Shown here: in pieces, positions 53,423 to 62,565 of the stretch
Position numbering within the stretch: position 1 is the first letter of the stretch
Layout of the letters: every line of letters starts with the position of its first letter
NCBI GenBank assembly: GCA_005882315.1
Contig: VBAR01000002.1
Span: 124,001-188,000, forward strand
Direction of reading: 5' to 3'
DNA length: 64,000 nt
Source: Bacteroidota bacterium
Lineage (GTDB): Bacteria > Bacteroidota > Bacteroidia > Chitinophagales > Chitinophagaceae
Notes under the pieces: model-generated
What the model saw: the letters and a program-made list of their open reading frames with translations, nothing else
What the model was told of the DNA's origin: nothing
Databases searched by the model: none
Made by a program: the position numbers and the translations under genes

Positions 53423-54035
53423 GCAAGAAGCGCCGATCGACAGTTTAAAAGAGTATTTGCCAGAAGGAACTTATTTACCGGTTCTGGAATATCTGCGTCA
53501 TTATAGAGTACATCTCACAGTTTCTAAAGAAAGAAAAAGTATTCTTGGCGATTACCGGCATACGACACATCATCAGAATCACCGCATCAGTGTAAATGGT
53601 AATTTGAATCAATATGCTTTTCTTATAACACTGCTGCATGAACTTGCACATTTACTCACTTTCGATGAATTCGGCAATAAAGTAGCCGCACACGGCCCTG
53701 AATGGAAAAGAAAATACGGGTTGGTATTAAAACAATTTGTTGAGCACAAAATATTTCCGACTGATATTGAAAAAGAATTGCGTAGCTCATTGAGTAATCC
53801 TGCTGCCAGCAGTTGTGCCGAAGATGGCTTGTTGCGTGTATTAAGAAAGTACGATTCAAAACAAACGCATCATAGATTACTGGAAGAGTTAGCAACAGGT
53901 TCTGCTTTTCGTATTCATGACGGAAGGATATTTAAGAAAGGGATTAAATTGAGAAAACGTTTTCAATGTGAAGAAGTCGGTTCGAGGCGGGTTTATTTGT
54001 TTAGTCCTGTGTATGAGGTGGAAGAGGTAAGATGA
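53415..54035 (+). CDS. SprT-like zinc metalloprotease domain protein
   Basis: This 206-residue protein has the zinc motif HELAH (His75, Glu76, His79) in LLHELAHLLTFDEFG and a likely third ligand His in KVAAHGPEWKRKYG. The C-terminal 50 residues resemble a small zinc-free or degenerate ribbon (RFQCEEVGSRRVYLFSPVYE). The SprT family includes proteases that act on DNA-protein crosslinks, but bacterial roles are unclear. The ATG overlaps the preceding gene by 8 nt. Confidence 0.87.
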   Translation: MPKQEAPIDSLKEYLPEGTYLPVLEYLRHYRVHLTVSKERKSILGDYRHTTHHQNHRISVNGNLNQYAFLITLLHELAHLLTFDEFGNKVAAHGPEWKRKYGLVLKQFVEHKIFPTDIEKELRSSLSNPAASSCAEDGLLRVLRKYDSKQTHHRLLEELATGSAFRIHDGRIFKKGIKLRKRFQCEEVGSRRVYLFSPVYEVEEVR

Positions 54036-54068
54036 TAGTTCGTGAAGTTTTTATCTATCAATTGTCAT

Positions 54069-54557
54069 CTATAGTTCTTTCAGCATCCACAAACTGCAGC
54101 CTGTATGTCCGCTGTTGCCCATCGGGCCTTTCAGGTATTTAAAACCAAATTTGGCATAAACTTTTAAAGCTTGTTTGAGTTCAGGCATTGTTTCTAAGTA
54201 AATTTTTTTAAAGCCCATTTCTTCCGCCTGCCCGATACATTTTTCAATCATCATTCTGCCCAATCCATGGCCTCTTGCCTGTGGCAGCAGGTACATTTTT
54301 ACCAGTTCACAGGTATCTTCCGGTAAACCATCAGTAGGATAAATACCACCACCACCGACCACTTCGCCGTTTATTTCTGCTACATTATAAACCGATCTTT
54401 CTTTTTGAAATAATTCATACAATGCATCTGTTGTTTCATCATAGTAAACAGTGCCTGGATGATTGGCTCCGAATTCTGCTAATGTGTCTTTTACAATTTT
54501 TGCTAATGCCGGATTATCGGAGGGCTGAATATTTCTGATCGTTATTTTCGCTTCCAT
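54069..54557 (-). CDS. GNAT family N-acetyltransferase
   Basis: This 162-residue protein has the acetyl-CoA loop in LVKMYLLPQARGHGLGRMMI (R/Q-x-x-G-x-G/A type) and the strand pair VGGGGIYPTDG and KIYLETMPELKQALKVYAKF. The substrate is unknown. It is divergent from the phosphoesterase gene at 54610 with a 52-nt gap. Confidence 0.88.
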   Translation of the reverse strand: MEAKITIRNIQPSDNPALAKIVKDTLAEFGANHPGTVYYDETTDALYELFQKERSVYNVAEINGEVVGGGGIYPTDGLPEDTCELVKMYLLPQARGHGLGRMMIEKCIGQAEEMGFKKIYLETMPELKQALKVYAKFGFKYLKGPMGNSGHTGCSLWMLKEL

Positions 54558-54609
54558 TTTGTAAAAATAGAAAACTGTAAGCTTTACCGTAAAATCTTAT
54601 CTTAACGGC

Positions 54610-56451
54610 ATGAAAAAATTTCTTCTATCCTGGTTGATCCTGGTAAGTGGCTTGATGTCTTTTGGCCAAACAGGATCACTCCGTTTTATTCATATTTCCG
54701 ACACACATATTGGCTCACCCAATGGTTCAGCGGAAGAGGATTTGCGAAGAACAATTGCAGATATTAACAGCAGGACTGATATAGCTTTTGTTGTTATTAC
54801 CGGTGATATTACTGAGCTGGGCACAAATGAAGAACTGGCATTGGCAAAAAAGATCCTTGATGAACTGAAAGTTCAATGGCATATCATACCCGGCAATCAT
54901 GATAGTGGCTGGAGCGAAAGCGGCGGTGACAGTTTTATTAAAACATTTGGCTATGACAAATTTGTATTTGATCATGGCGGCATCCGGTTTATTGGTTGTG
55001 CATCGGGCCCCTATGTACGTATGAGTGATGGGCATGTGCCACGCAATGCACTCGTATGGATGGATACGATCCTTGCAAGAACTCCATTAACACAACCACT
55101 TATTTTTTTAAATCATTACCCGCTTGATCCGGGATTAGATAACTGGTATGAAATAACTGATCGGCTGAATCGCTTTAATACATTGGCTGTATTATGCGGG
55201 CATGGCCATGTAAACAAGATGATGAATTTCGATAGCATTCCTGCTTTTATGGGTCGTTCTAATCTTCGTGCAAAAGCAGAAGTAGGAGGATTTAATATTG
55301 TTGACATTCGGAATGATTCAATGATCTATACCGAACACAGACCCGGCACTGATTATTACAAGATATGGGGTTCAGTAGATTTGAAAAAAGGAAATAAGAT
55401 CGTCGTTTCACCCAAACCAGACTTCAGTATTAATGAAAAATATCCCGCTGTAAAAGCTGAATGGACATTTAGCTCTGATGCAAATGTAATTTCAACTCCA
55501 TTAGTTGCAAATGATCTTGTCATATTCGGTAATCAAAATGGAAAGGTAGAAGCAGTTTCTTTAAAGACAGGAAAAACAGCCTGGACCGCTTCAACAGCAG
55601 GTGCCATTTTTTCATCACCAGCCGCATCAGGAGAAAATTTTATTGTTGGCTCTGCTGATGGTGGCGTTTATTGTTTCAATATAAAATCCGGTAAACCAGT
55701 TTGGACTTTTAATAGTGATGCTGCCTTTCTCGGTTCGCCAATTGTTGATGAGGGCAGAGTTTATATAGGCGGCAGCGATCATCATTTCCGTGCATTGGAT
55801 GCTGCTACCGGAAAAGAAATCTGGAAGTTTGATGGGCTGGACGGCCCTGTAGTGAGCAAGCCTGTTTTATATAATGATAAAATTATTTTCGGTGCATGGG
55901 ACAGGCATTTATATGCATTGAATAAAAATAATGGCAACCTGATCTGGAAATGGAATAATGGTTCACCGGTCAGGAATTTTTCGCCTGCCGCTTGTGTACC
56001 TGTTATTTCAGGTAACACAATTTTTATCGTGGCGCCGGATCGTTATATCTCGGCGATTGATATTGAAACAGGACAAACTCTCTGGAGAAATAATGATGCA
56101 ACTATCCGGGAGTCGGTTGGCATTTCAGAAGATGGGAAAATCATTTATGGTAAAACCATGCAGGATACGATAGTTGCATACAATGCAAGCCGTGAAAAAC
56201 AAAATGCTGCCTGGAAAATGCATTGCGGGTTCGGGTATGAGCATTCGCCCAGCGTACTGATCGAAAAAAATGGATTAGTGTTTTTTGGTACACGCAGTGG
56301 TGTCGTTTATTGCATCGATCCGCGGAAACAAACAATAGAATGGGCGCATAAAATTGATAACTCAATGGTGAATACGCTGAATATAATAGGCAAGAAAAAA
56401 CTAGTGGCGGCAACAATGGATGGAAAAGTGGCATTATTAAATGTCCGGTAG
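54610..56451 (+). CDS. Exported metallophosphoesterase fused to a PQQ-like beta-propeller
   Basis: This 613-residue protein has a signal peptide (cleavage near FGQT). Residues 24-230 are a calcineurin-like phosphoesterase with metal motifs HISDTHIG, ITGDITE, PGNHDSG, FLNHYP and CGHGHVN. About 280-613 form a seven-bladed PQQ-type propeller (units such as LKTGKTAWTASTAGAIFSSP, IKSGKPVWTFNSDAAFLGSP, ATGKEIWKFDGLDGPVVSKP). The fusion suggests a periplasmic or surface enzyme whose propeller binds a partner or substrate. Confidence 0.87.
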   Translation: MKKFLLSWLILVSGLMSFGQTGSLRFIHISDTHIGSPNGSAEEDLRRTIADINSRTDIAFVVITGDITELGTNEELALAKKILDELKVQWHIIPGNHDSGWSESGGDSFIKTFGYDKFVFDHGGIRFIGCASGPYVRMSDGHVPRNALVWMDTILARTPLTQPLIFLNHYPLDPGLDNWYEITDRLNRFNTLAVLCGHGHVNKMMNFDSIPAFMGRSNLRAKAEVGGFNIVDIRNDSMIYTEHRPGTDYYKIWGSVDLKKGNKIVVSPKPDFSINEKYPAVKAEWTFSSDANVISTPLVANDLVIFGNQNGKVEAVSLKTGKTAWTASTAGAIFSSPAASGENFIVGSADGGVYCFNIKSGKPVWTFNSDAAFLGSPIVDEGRVYIGGSDHHFRALDAATGKEIWKFDGLDGPVVSKPVLYNDKIIFGAWDRHLYALNKNNGNLIWKWNNGSPVRNFSPAACVPVISGNTIFIVAPDRYISAIDIETGQTLWRNNDATIRESVGISEDGKIIYGKTMQDTIVAYNASREKQNAAWKMHCGFGYEHSPSVLIEKNGLVFFGTRSGVVYCIDPRKQTIEWAHKIDNSMVNTLNIIGKKKLVAATMDGKVALLNVR

Positions 56452-56557
56452 CGCCGCAGGGTTTTGATTTGTCTTTCGTCTGTAGATATGGCCATTTGAA
56501 GGATAAAGTTTTATTTTCTGAATATTATAAATATATTTACCACCAAATTTTTAAAGC

Positions 56558-56917
56558 ATGAAAAAACTTACCGTATTTAGTTTATTAGTCGCTACAGTTG
56601 CCATTTTTTCTTATTGTAATTCCTCCAAAAAGGCAGCAGCGAAAACAGAAACAAAAGTTGCTACAGTCTACGCTGCAAATGTTGAATCTGCTATGTTGGC
56701 TAATTGTGCACCTTGTCATTTTCCTGCAAAAGGTGGTAATAAAAAACCGTTAGATACTTATGCAGCAGTACGTGACAATATCGATGATATTATCAGGAGA
56801 ATAGAATTGAATCCAACCGACAGGGGTTTTATGCCATTTAAGAAAACTGCAAAATTGGATGAAGCAACGATCAATCTATTTAAAAAGTGGAAAGCAGACG
56901 GAACAGCTGAAAAATAA
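56558..56917 (+). CDS. Small c-type cytochrome
   Basis: This 119-residue exported protein has the heme-binding CAPCH (Cys50, Cys53, His54) and a likely distal ligand Met92 in GFMPFKKT. The leader ends at Cys20 (FSYC), which could be lipidated, although the Tyr at -1 is unusual. Ala/Lys-rich residues link it to the heme domain. It probably carries electrons in the periplasm. A terminator follows inside the end of the opposite-strand MFS gene. Confidence 0.85.
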   Translation: MKKLTVFSLLVATVAIFSYCNSSKKAAAKTETKVATVYAANVESAMLANCAPCHFPAKGGNKKPLDTYAAVRDNIDDIIRRIELNPTDRGFMPFKKTAKLDEATINLFKKWKADGTAEK

Positions 56918-56936
56918 TTTTTAATTATTATAAAGT

Positions 56937-58193
56937 TTAAAGGCCGGTTTCATAACCGGCTTTTTTATTTGCTTGCCTCAACATCCGGTAAAAGAAAAAT
57001 GATGCGATAAAGCAAATTCCACCCATCGACCACCAAAGAATATTGAATCCCATCTTATCTGCTACCCTTGCACCTCCCATTGGTCCCAATGTTTGTGCAG
57101 CTGACCATGCCATTGTATATAATGCTGCGTATTGACCACGGTTGCTATGTTGTGATCTGCTGATCCAGAAAGAATTCATAAATGGCATTGCCAGCATTTC
57201 ACCAACAGTAACAAGAATAATTACAACAAATGCCAGCAATATGCCAATACCCGGAATATTCAACATGGCCAATGAAGCTCCAACTATAAAAACACCGATA
57301 GTAATAAAGAAAAGGTTATTTCTTTTTCCATCAAGCCGGTAGATCAATGCCATTTCAATAATGGCAATAATAATTCCATTGATCGCATTCAGAAAACCAA
57401 TAACCGGTTCTGAAAAATGTAATTCCTTTCTGAAAAATATAGGGAGGTTGGTGAACAATTGAAAAAAACAAGATGCAAACAAAACAGTCAGAAGGATAAA
57501 AGCGAGATAAGTTTTGTCTTTATAAGCAGATAAAGACAGATGGCTTTGTTCTTTTTTATGTTCAGGAGCTTTATAGTTTACCGGTTTTAGAAAAAGCCAC
57601 ATGATGATTGCTGCAGCGATATTGGTGAATCCATCCACCCAGAAGAGTAATTCATAATTGATATGTGCAAGTACACCCCCAAGGCTGCTGCCTAAGGCCC
57701 AACCAATATTAATTGCTAAGCGGTTCAATGAATAAGAACGGGTTCTGTTCTCTTCTTTACTATAAAAAGCAATGGCCGTTGAATTAGCAGGACGAAATGC
57801 TTCATTAAAAAAACTAAGCAGATAAGTGAATAAACAAATCAGTGGATAAGTTTTCATTTGCCCCAATACAAAAAACAATAAACCACCCATCAATAATGTA
57901 AATAATTGAACCGGGTAAAAACCGATCTTATCAGTAAGTCTGCCGCCAAAATAGGCACCGGTAAATGCACCGAGACCAAATAGGCCAAAAACAATTCCAG
58001 CCTGGCTGATACTATATCCCATTTCATCGCTGGTGAGATAAAGTGTAAGAAAAGGAACAACCATAGTGCCGCTACGGTTGACAAGCATGATCACAGACAG
58101 TAACCATGTTTCTTTAGATAGACCCGAGAATGCTTTTTGATAAGTATGTGCAGTTGCTTTGAGCATGGAAAGGCGCAAAGATATTGGAAGCAT
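56937..58193 (-). CDS. MFS transporter
   Basis: This 418-residue protein has about 12 hydrophobic segments, with the GGRLTDKIG loop between helices 2 and 3 and SLNRLAINIGWALGSSLGG in the middle, typical of drug/metabolite exporters of the major facilitator superfamily. The substrate cannot be told. The last eleven codons coincide with the terminator hairpin of the convergent cytochrome gene (KKAGYETGL). Confidence 0.88.
   Translation of the reverse strand: MLPISLRLSMLKATAHTYQKAFSGLSKETWLLSVIMLVNRSGTMVVPFLTLYLTSDEMGYSISQAGIVFGLFGLGAFTGAYFGGRLTDKIGFYPVQLFTLLMGGLLFFVLGQMKTYPLICLFTYLLSFFNEAFRPANSTAIAFYSKEENRTRSYSLNRLAINIGWALGSSLGGVLAHINYELLFWVDGFTNIAAAIIMWLFLKPVNYKAPEHKKEQSHLSLSAYKDKTYLAFILLTVLFASCFFQLFTNLPIFFRKELHFSEPVIGFLNAINGIIIAIIEMALIYRLDGKRNNLFFITIGVFIVGASLAMLNIPGIGILLAFVVIILVTVGEMLAMPFMNSFWISRSQHSNRGQYAALYTMAWSAAQTLGPMGGARVADKMGFNILWWSMGGICFIASFFFYRMLRQANKKAGYETGL
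56943..56966 (+). terminator. Terminator of the cytochrome gene, encoded inside the MFS 3' end
   Basis: GCCGGTT (56943-56949) pairs with AACCGGC (56954-56960) around a TCAT loop and is followed by six T residues. It lies 26 nt after the cytochrome stop and within the last codons of the MFS gene on the other strand. Confidence 0.8.
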
Positions 58194-58235
58194 CCTGCTG
58201 AACAGTATTGAAAACGGGAATTATATTAATGGCAA

Positions 58236-58823
58236 TTAAAAATCCTTCGGGGTATAAGTTCCTTTCTTTGCGTTTTGTAAACGAGCAGCATAGTTGTTAA
58301 GGCTATAAGCGATGTATAGATCCTTTACTGCATACGGGTCACCGCTTACGATCGGATACTGATAATAGTAATCAAGAGTGATCTTTGATGTTTTCCATTT
58401 ATACAGATCATGGTAATATTTACCGGTTGTAAGATTTTCATTTTTCTTTGTACGGGTGGCTTCATTATCACAATTATCGGTGGTTGGTGTTCCAAATGAA
58501 TTTTTACATGCTTCTATCAGCTTTGCATGATTTTCTGGTGAAACCTTTACTTCGATTCTTGCCAGTGTATCTCGCAGATAAAACAACTCAATGGATTTAA
58601 TAGGAATTTCACCGATCATATCCTTTGTTGAATTAATAACAACTTTTTCAGCGCCGCTTTCATCTTTAAATTTAGTTCCATTTACAGGAGTATATTTCGA
58701 GCCAAGCTTATAGGTTTTGAAACCATTTTTATCATCAAGACTTTTGAGGTTCTGTGCATTGGTTGTTGAAGTTGATAAGATCAGCAAAGAGGCTGAAAGC
58801 AAAACGGAGGATATTATTTTCAT
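58236..58823 (-). CDS. Exported protein of unknown function
   Basis: This 195-residue protein has a signal peptide (cleavage near TNAQ). The mature part is a single small domain (KSLDDKNGFKTYKLGSKYTP, KSIELFYLRDTLARIEVKVS, KITLDYYYQYP) with alternating strands, and no motif I recognise. It is a lone gene between MFS and DUF4407. Confidence 0.75.
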   Translation of the reverse strand: MKIISSVLLSASLLILSTSTTNAQNLKSLDDKNGFKTYKLGSKYTPVNGTKFKDESGAEKVVINSTKDMIGEIPIKSIELFYLRDTLARIEVKVSPENHAKLIEACKNSFGTPTTDNCDNEATRTKKNENLTTGKYYHDLYKWKTSKITLDYYYQYPIVSGDPYAVKDLYIAYSLNNYAARLQNAKKGTYTPKDF

Positions 58824-58944
58824 AGTAACAGGTTTTTAATTAACTGGAGAATATTAAGCAAGAATCATGCAACTGACGGGTTCCTGTGGAAAAATGATTT
58901 CTGTCACAGTATTTTTTCTGAGCTGAAATCTTAAAAAAGGGCAT

Positions 58945-58977
58945 AAAAAAACGAGGCATTTAAACTTAAATGCCTCG
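58945..58977 (-). terminator. Terminator of the DUF4407 gene
   Basis: CGAGGCATTTA (58952-58962) and its exact complement (58967-58977) form an 11-bp stem with a 4-nt loop. On the minus strand a run of seven T residues follows. It lies about 22 nt past the stop at 59000. Confidence 0.8.
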
Positions 58978-58999
58978 CTAACGAATAGTGTTTTAATGG

Positions 59000-60268
59000 T
59001 TACAGCATATCGTCTTCTTTGAAGTGATACTGTTGTTTTATTTTTCTCATTACTTCATCCATGCTTGCCCGGTGATCTTGTGGTTCCCATTCGCCCCGTT
59101 CCCATTTGTCCAGTTCTTTATCAATATTTTTCTTTTGCAGTGATGTCAATTGCTCCGCAAGTTGATCCGACATTTCTTTTTGTTTTTGCCTGTACACCCT
59201 TCTTTTTTCATAGCGAACTTCTTTATCATTCCTGATCTCCGACTCACTCGTAGCCATCTGTATTAGTTCTTCTTTTGCAAGAGCAATGTCATAAGGGCCA
59301 ACAGGCATTATGAGTTTTGAAAGCACTGGCCCGATCTCTATTAATATTATCAGTAGCGAAATGAGTAGCGTAGCCCAAAATACGCTTGCTTCCTGTTGTG
59401 ACAGATCAGATAATGCTTTATTCTTTTCAAGAAAACCCATATTGGCAGCAGCAGCGATTTCATACTGTTTTCTTTTTTCTTCCATTCCTGATTTTGCTGT
59501 GTTCATAATGCTGTCCTGCGATGCAATTGTTTCGCCCAGCAATTTTATTTCCGGCGCATACTGAACCTTTGCCAGGTTATACGCGTCCATTTTTAACCGT
59601 GTTATATTTTCTATTCCACGCTGACCGCTTCCGCCGGTACCATCGGCTTCATGCACATAAGCCTGCTGCAGGTTGTGCAGTGTATCTTCAATCCCCAGTT
59701 TCCTGTTTACAGCTCGTTGTCGTTCTGTTTCGGCTGTTTGTATCTGGGCTTTGTATTCCATTGCAAGCAAACTATCATTGAGCTGAATTTTTTTGTGCAG
59801 GTTCTCTGTCATCTTCACATTTATTTCTTTTTCAAAAATCTTTAGCTCCAGTGGCCGTGCTATTACCAACCCGATGAGTAATGCAAGTAAAAGACGAGGC
59901 ACCGCCATCCAGATCTGTTTGCTGCGGCTTACTCCGTACTTCCGCATGGTAGAAACAAGAAAACGGTCGAAGTTGAAAATGATCAAGCCCCAGATAAGTG
60001 CAAAACCGATCGTCCATAACCAATTATTAAAAACTGAATGGACAGCATAGCCGCCCGATAAAGTAGCCAGTACAAATGTTGCAAGCAATACGCCACCTAG
60101 CCCTGAGTATTTACTATGTTCGGAAGGATATTGCTTTAATAATTTTTGATGTGCACCGGCACACCACCAAAGAAAATTTGAATCAGAAGGTTTTTTGCTT
60201 ACACCAAATGAGTCATACGAGTAGAGGCCATTCTCCCGATAGTTATCGGTATTGCTGGTTTCGTTCAT
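59000..60268 (-). CDS. DUF4407 membrane protein
   Basis: This 422-residue protein begins with FLWWCAGAHQKLLKQYPSEH, the family signature. Then come helices at about 55-120 (LGGVLLATFVLATLSGGYAV; IGFALIWGLIIFNFDRFLV), a third at about 130-145, and one near 290-310 (VFWATLLISLLIILIEIGPV). Long coiled-coil stretches occupy the loop and the C-terminal 80 residues. The function of this family is unknown. It is a single gene with its own terminator at 58945. Confidence 0.88.
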   Translation of the reverse strand: MNETSNTDNYRENGLYSYDSFGVSKKPSDSNFLWWCAGAHQKLLKQYPSEHSKYSGLGGVLLATFVLATLSGGYAVHSVFNNWLWTIGFALIWGLIIFNFDRFLVSTMRKYGVSRSKQIWMAVPRLLLALLIGLVIARPLELKIFEKEINVKMTENLHKKIQLNDSLLAMEYKAQIQTAETERQRAVNRKLGIEDTLHNLQQAYVHEADGTGGSGQRGIENITRLKMDAYNLAKVQYAPEIKLLGETIASQDSIMNTAKSGMEEKRKQYEIAAAANMGFLEKNKALSDLSQQEASVFWATLLISLLIILIEIGPVLSKLIMPVGPYDIALAKEELIQMATSESEIRNDKEVRYEKRRVYRQKQKEMSDQLAEQLTSLQKKNIDKELDKWERGEWEPQDHRASMDEVMRKIKQQYHFKEDDML

Positions 60269-60555
60269 AAATAAATGATTTGTGTAGAGCTGACCTTATA
60301 GAAAGCAGTATTTGTATTTAGTTGAAACGAAACGATGAGAAATGAATTTTACCCGGTACGTTAAGGAAAGGATAAAACATCGCCGGAAACTTTCCTGGCT
60401 AGTTACACTGTGATGCGTAAATGATATAACTGTTTAATAAAAAAGCACATTCATTAGTTAAATGAACATGCTTTTTCCCGCTTTGAATAACAAGAACAAC
60501 CTGTACGGATCGATTAATCCTCTTGTTATGGATTAATATCTTGTTTAGTCATTTT
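60269..60555. other. 287-nt intergenic region with one terminator-like hairpin
   Basis: This AT-rich spacer lies between DUF4407 and the type IX substrate gene. Apart from the hairpin at 60441-60475 I see no gene, repeat or clear promoter in it. Confidence 0.5.
60441..60475 (-). terminator. Terminator-like hairpin downstream of the T9SS substrate gene
   Basis: Imperfect arms around AGCATGTTCATTT/AATGAATGTGCT, with one mismatched stretch, are followed on the minus strand by TTTTTTATT. It lies about 80 nt past the stop at 60556. Confidence 0.5.
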
Positions 60556-62016
60556 TTAATATTGTGAAACGATTATCTTTTCTACTGTTTGATTCCCGGT
60601 CTGAGGCGTAATGATCCTGATCGTATACATACCCGTAACCAGGTTTTCTATTTTTAGAATATTATTGTTAAATCCTTTCCATTGCTTAATAACCTTACCA
60701 TTTATATCTGTAAGAATAATATCCCGGGTCTGTTCTTTGTTTTCAAATAAAATACTTACACGACCATCAGTACTTGGGTTAGGGAAGACAATAGTTTTCT
60801 CTTTTTGTGCAAAGCCACGCACTGCCCTTATTTCACTTAGTTTTGTTTTTCCATCAATGTTTACTTGTTCAAGCCTGTACTGTGTAATACCAGCGCTTGA
60901 GTTTAAGTCATTAAAAGTATAGCTAAGAGTCGAGCTGCTATTGCCGTCCTGTGCAAGGCTATTAACAAAAGCAACAGTTTCCCATTTATTATTTCCCATA
61001 TTCCTTTGGATGGAGAAGCCTGTGTTGCTTGCTTCAGTCGCAGTTTCCCACTTCAGCAGTACATTGCTTCTGCTTGTACGGGTTGTGGTAAATGAACTGA
61101 AACTTACAGGTAGGATAAGGACACTACAAAAGCTGCTAGGAAGCCGAAAAACTCTTGAAGCACCGGCTCCATCACCTGTCGTTTGTGTAACTATAATAAA
61201 TATATCCTGATTAATATTTGCCCTGAGTATATCACCAGTGAAACTTATATTTCCACCAGCTAATATCGAAAATAAAGTATTGCCTCGCAATAAAGTATCG
61301 ATAAGAGGTGTAAAATATCCATCACGGTTTACATCAGCAAATATCCTGTAGTATCCATCCAGAATATTGCCGGTGAGATTTGAAAGAGTACCTCCAAATC
61401 TGAGAGTGGAGCAATTAGCAAAACCAGTTGCAGTCAAAAAACCCGAAGAGTATCTTATTCCGCAATCAACACAATGTGCCCTCTGCGCATTGCTTGCCTG
61501 GCTTGACCATAGGTCGGCTACGATTACCATAGGCGTATTACAAGCAAAGGGTGTAGTGATCAAAACACCATACAAAGTGATATTGGCAGATCCGTCCGGT
61601 AATAAAACCCTCTTTAACGAATCCATTGAAGCCAATGGAACTGATGCATCAGGGGGATAGGTTGTCATTGCCGTTATAGCTGTGTCTTCATTATTTAAGC
61701 CTATATTAAATGAATTCCCAAGATCAGCAGCTTCCGGAGCCCGTATAGAGCCATTAATTGTAGACTGTCCATTCACACAGTGGAAATAATTCGGATAATC
61801 ATTCTGCAACCAGACATGAATAAAAATAAATTTATTTCCATTGTTGTTTTCAATATTAAAGGTAACATCAAATTTGGCAGTACAGCTGGTGGGTGTTGAG
61901 GCAATCCCCCTTACATTTTGAACTACGATATTCGAAACTGTGCATTGTGCCTTTGTAATTTTTGTGCTCAATAAAAGAACACTGCTAAAAAGAAGAGTAC
62001 GTAAAACTGTTTTCAT
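60556..62016 (-). CDS. Secreted protein with type IX secretion C-terminal sorting domain
   Basis: This 486-residue protein has a signal peptide (cleavage near TKAQ). About residues 25-300 form an exported region of unknown fold with several cysteines. A fibronectin-like segment follows (LKWETATEASNTGFSIQRNM ... QYRLEQVNIDGKTKLSEIRA). The last 82 residues are a type A sorting domain (KTIVFPNPSTDG ... DIILTDINGKVIKQWKG ... LVTGMYTIRI). It should be exported by the type IX system and anchored to the cell surface. Confidence 0.88.
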   Translation of the reverse strand: MKTVLRTLLFSSVLLLSTKITKAQCTVSNIVVQNVRGIASTPTSCTAKFDVTFNIENNNGNKFIFIHVWLQNDYPNYFHCVNGQSTINGSIRAPEAADLGNSFNIGLNNEDTAITAMTTYPPDASVPLASMDSLKRVLLPDGSANITLYGVLITTPFACNTPMVIVADLWSSQASNAQRAHCVDCGIRYSSGFLTATGFANCSTLRFGGTLSNLTGNILDGYYRIFADVNRDGYFTPLIDTLLRGNTLFSILAGGNISFTGDILRANINQDIFIIVTQTTGDGAGASRVFRLPSSFCSVLILPVSFSSFTTTRTSRSNVLLKWETATEASNTGFSIQRNMGNNKWETVAFVNSLAQDGNSSSTLSYTFNDLNSSAGITQYRLEQVNIDGKTKLSEIRAVRGFAQKEKTIVFPNPSTDGRVSILFENKEQTRDIILTDINGKVIKQWKGFNNNILKIENLVTGMYTIRIITPQTGNQTVEKIIVSQY

Positions 62017-62523
62017 AATTTTAAATTAACGGATAAAAAAAATAATTTTTCTTTTTCATGAGGGTATCGATTTTAATTTTGTTTTTCATTGAATATGGTT
62101 TTGGATATGGATAACTCTCCGTAGCTGAACAGTGGGGAAATTTTTTCCTGCTTTTTCCCACTGTCGTAGATATTTTGAAGCTGCCAATTCTCCCAATGCA
62201 TTTACTTCGTCATATGCAGTATGTTCAATTGATAACAGGTCTCTTCATTTATAATAGCCTGTTATGTCTTCGTTTTCAAAATCAAGTAAAGCTTTCCCCG
62301 GTCGGCTCTCTTTTTTTTAAACAGCGATCATTGTTTACTCCTGAATTATAACTTGAGAAGGAATTATCCAATAAGCATACCAAACGAATAATTGAATTAA
62401 ATCCGGGGATAGCAAGGAATACACAAGTAAAATTTAAAAATATACGGGGAATGATTTCCCTGTCATTGTTCTTTTTCTCCCCGTGGTGTTGAATTACAAA
62501 ATAAATTTTATATCTGTTCAGTA
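62017..62523. other. Long intergenic region with three inverted repeats
   Basis: This region of about 500 nt has no convincing coding sequence. It contains three inverted repeats: CAGTGGGGAAA with its complement (62130-62163, one G-T pair), ATAACAGG...CCTGTTAT (62232-62265) and ACGGGGA...TCCCCGT (62444-62484). These could be terminators, operators or parts of a small RNA. None matches the 13-bp element of the 16-31 kb block. Confidence 0.5.
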
Positions 62524-62551
62524 TTGCAGAGTCAAAATTATTGTACTTTTA
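62524..62551 (+). promoter_or_regulatory. Promoter of the CBS-domain gene; fixes the start
   Basis: TTG (62524-62526) is followed after 17 nt by TACTTTTA (62544-62551), one base from TAnnTTTG. The ATG at 62566 is 14 nt later. An in-frame TTG start at 62524 would fall on the -33 element itself. Confidence 0.5.
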
Positions 62552-62565
62552 AAAAAATCAAAACT

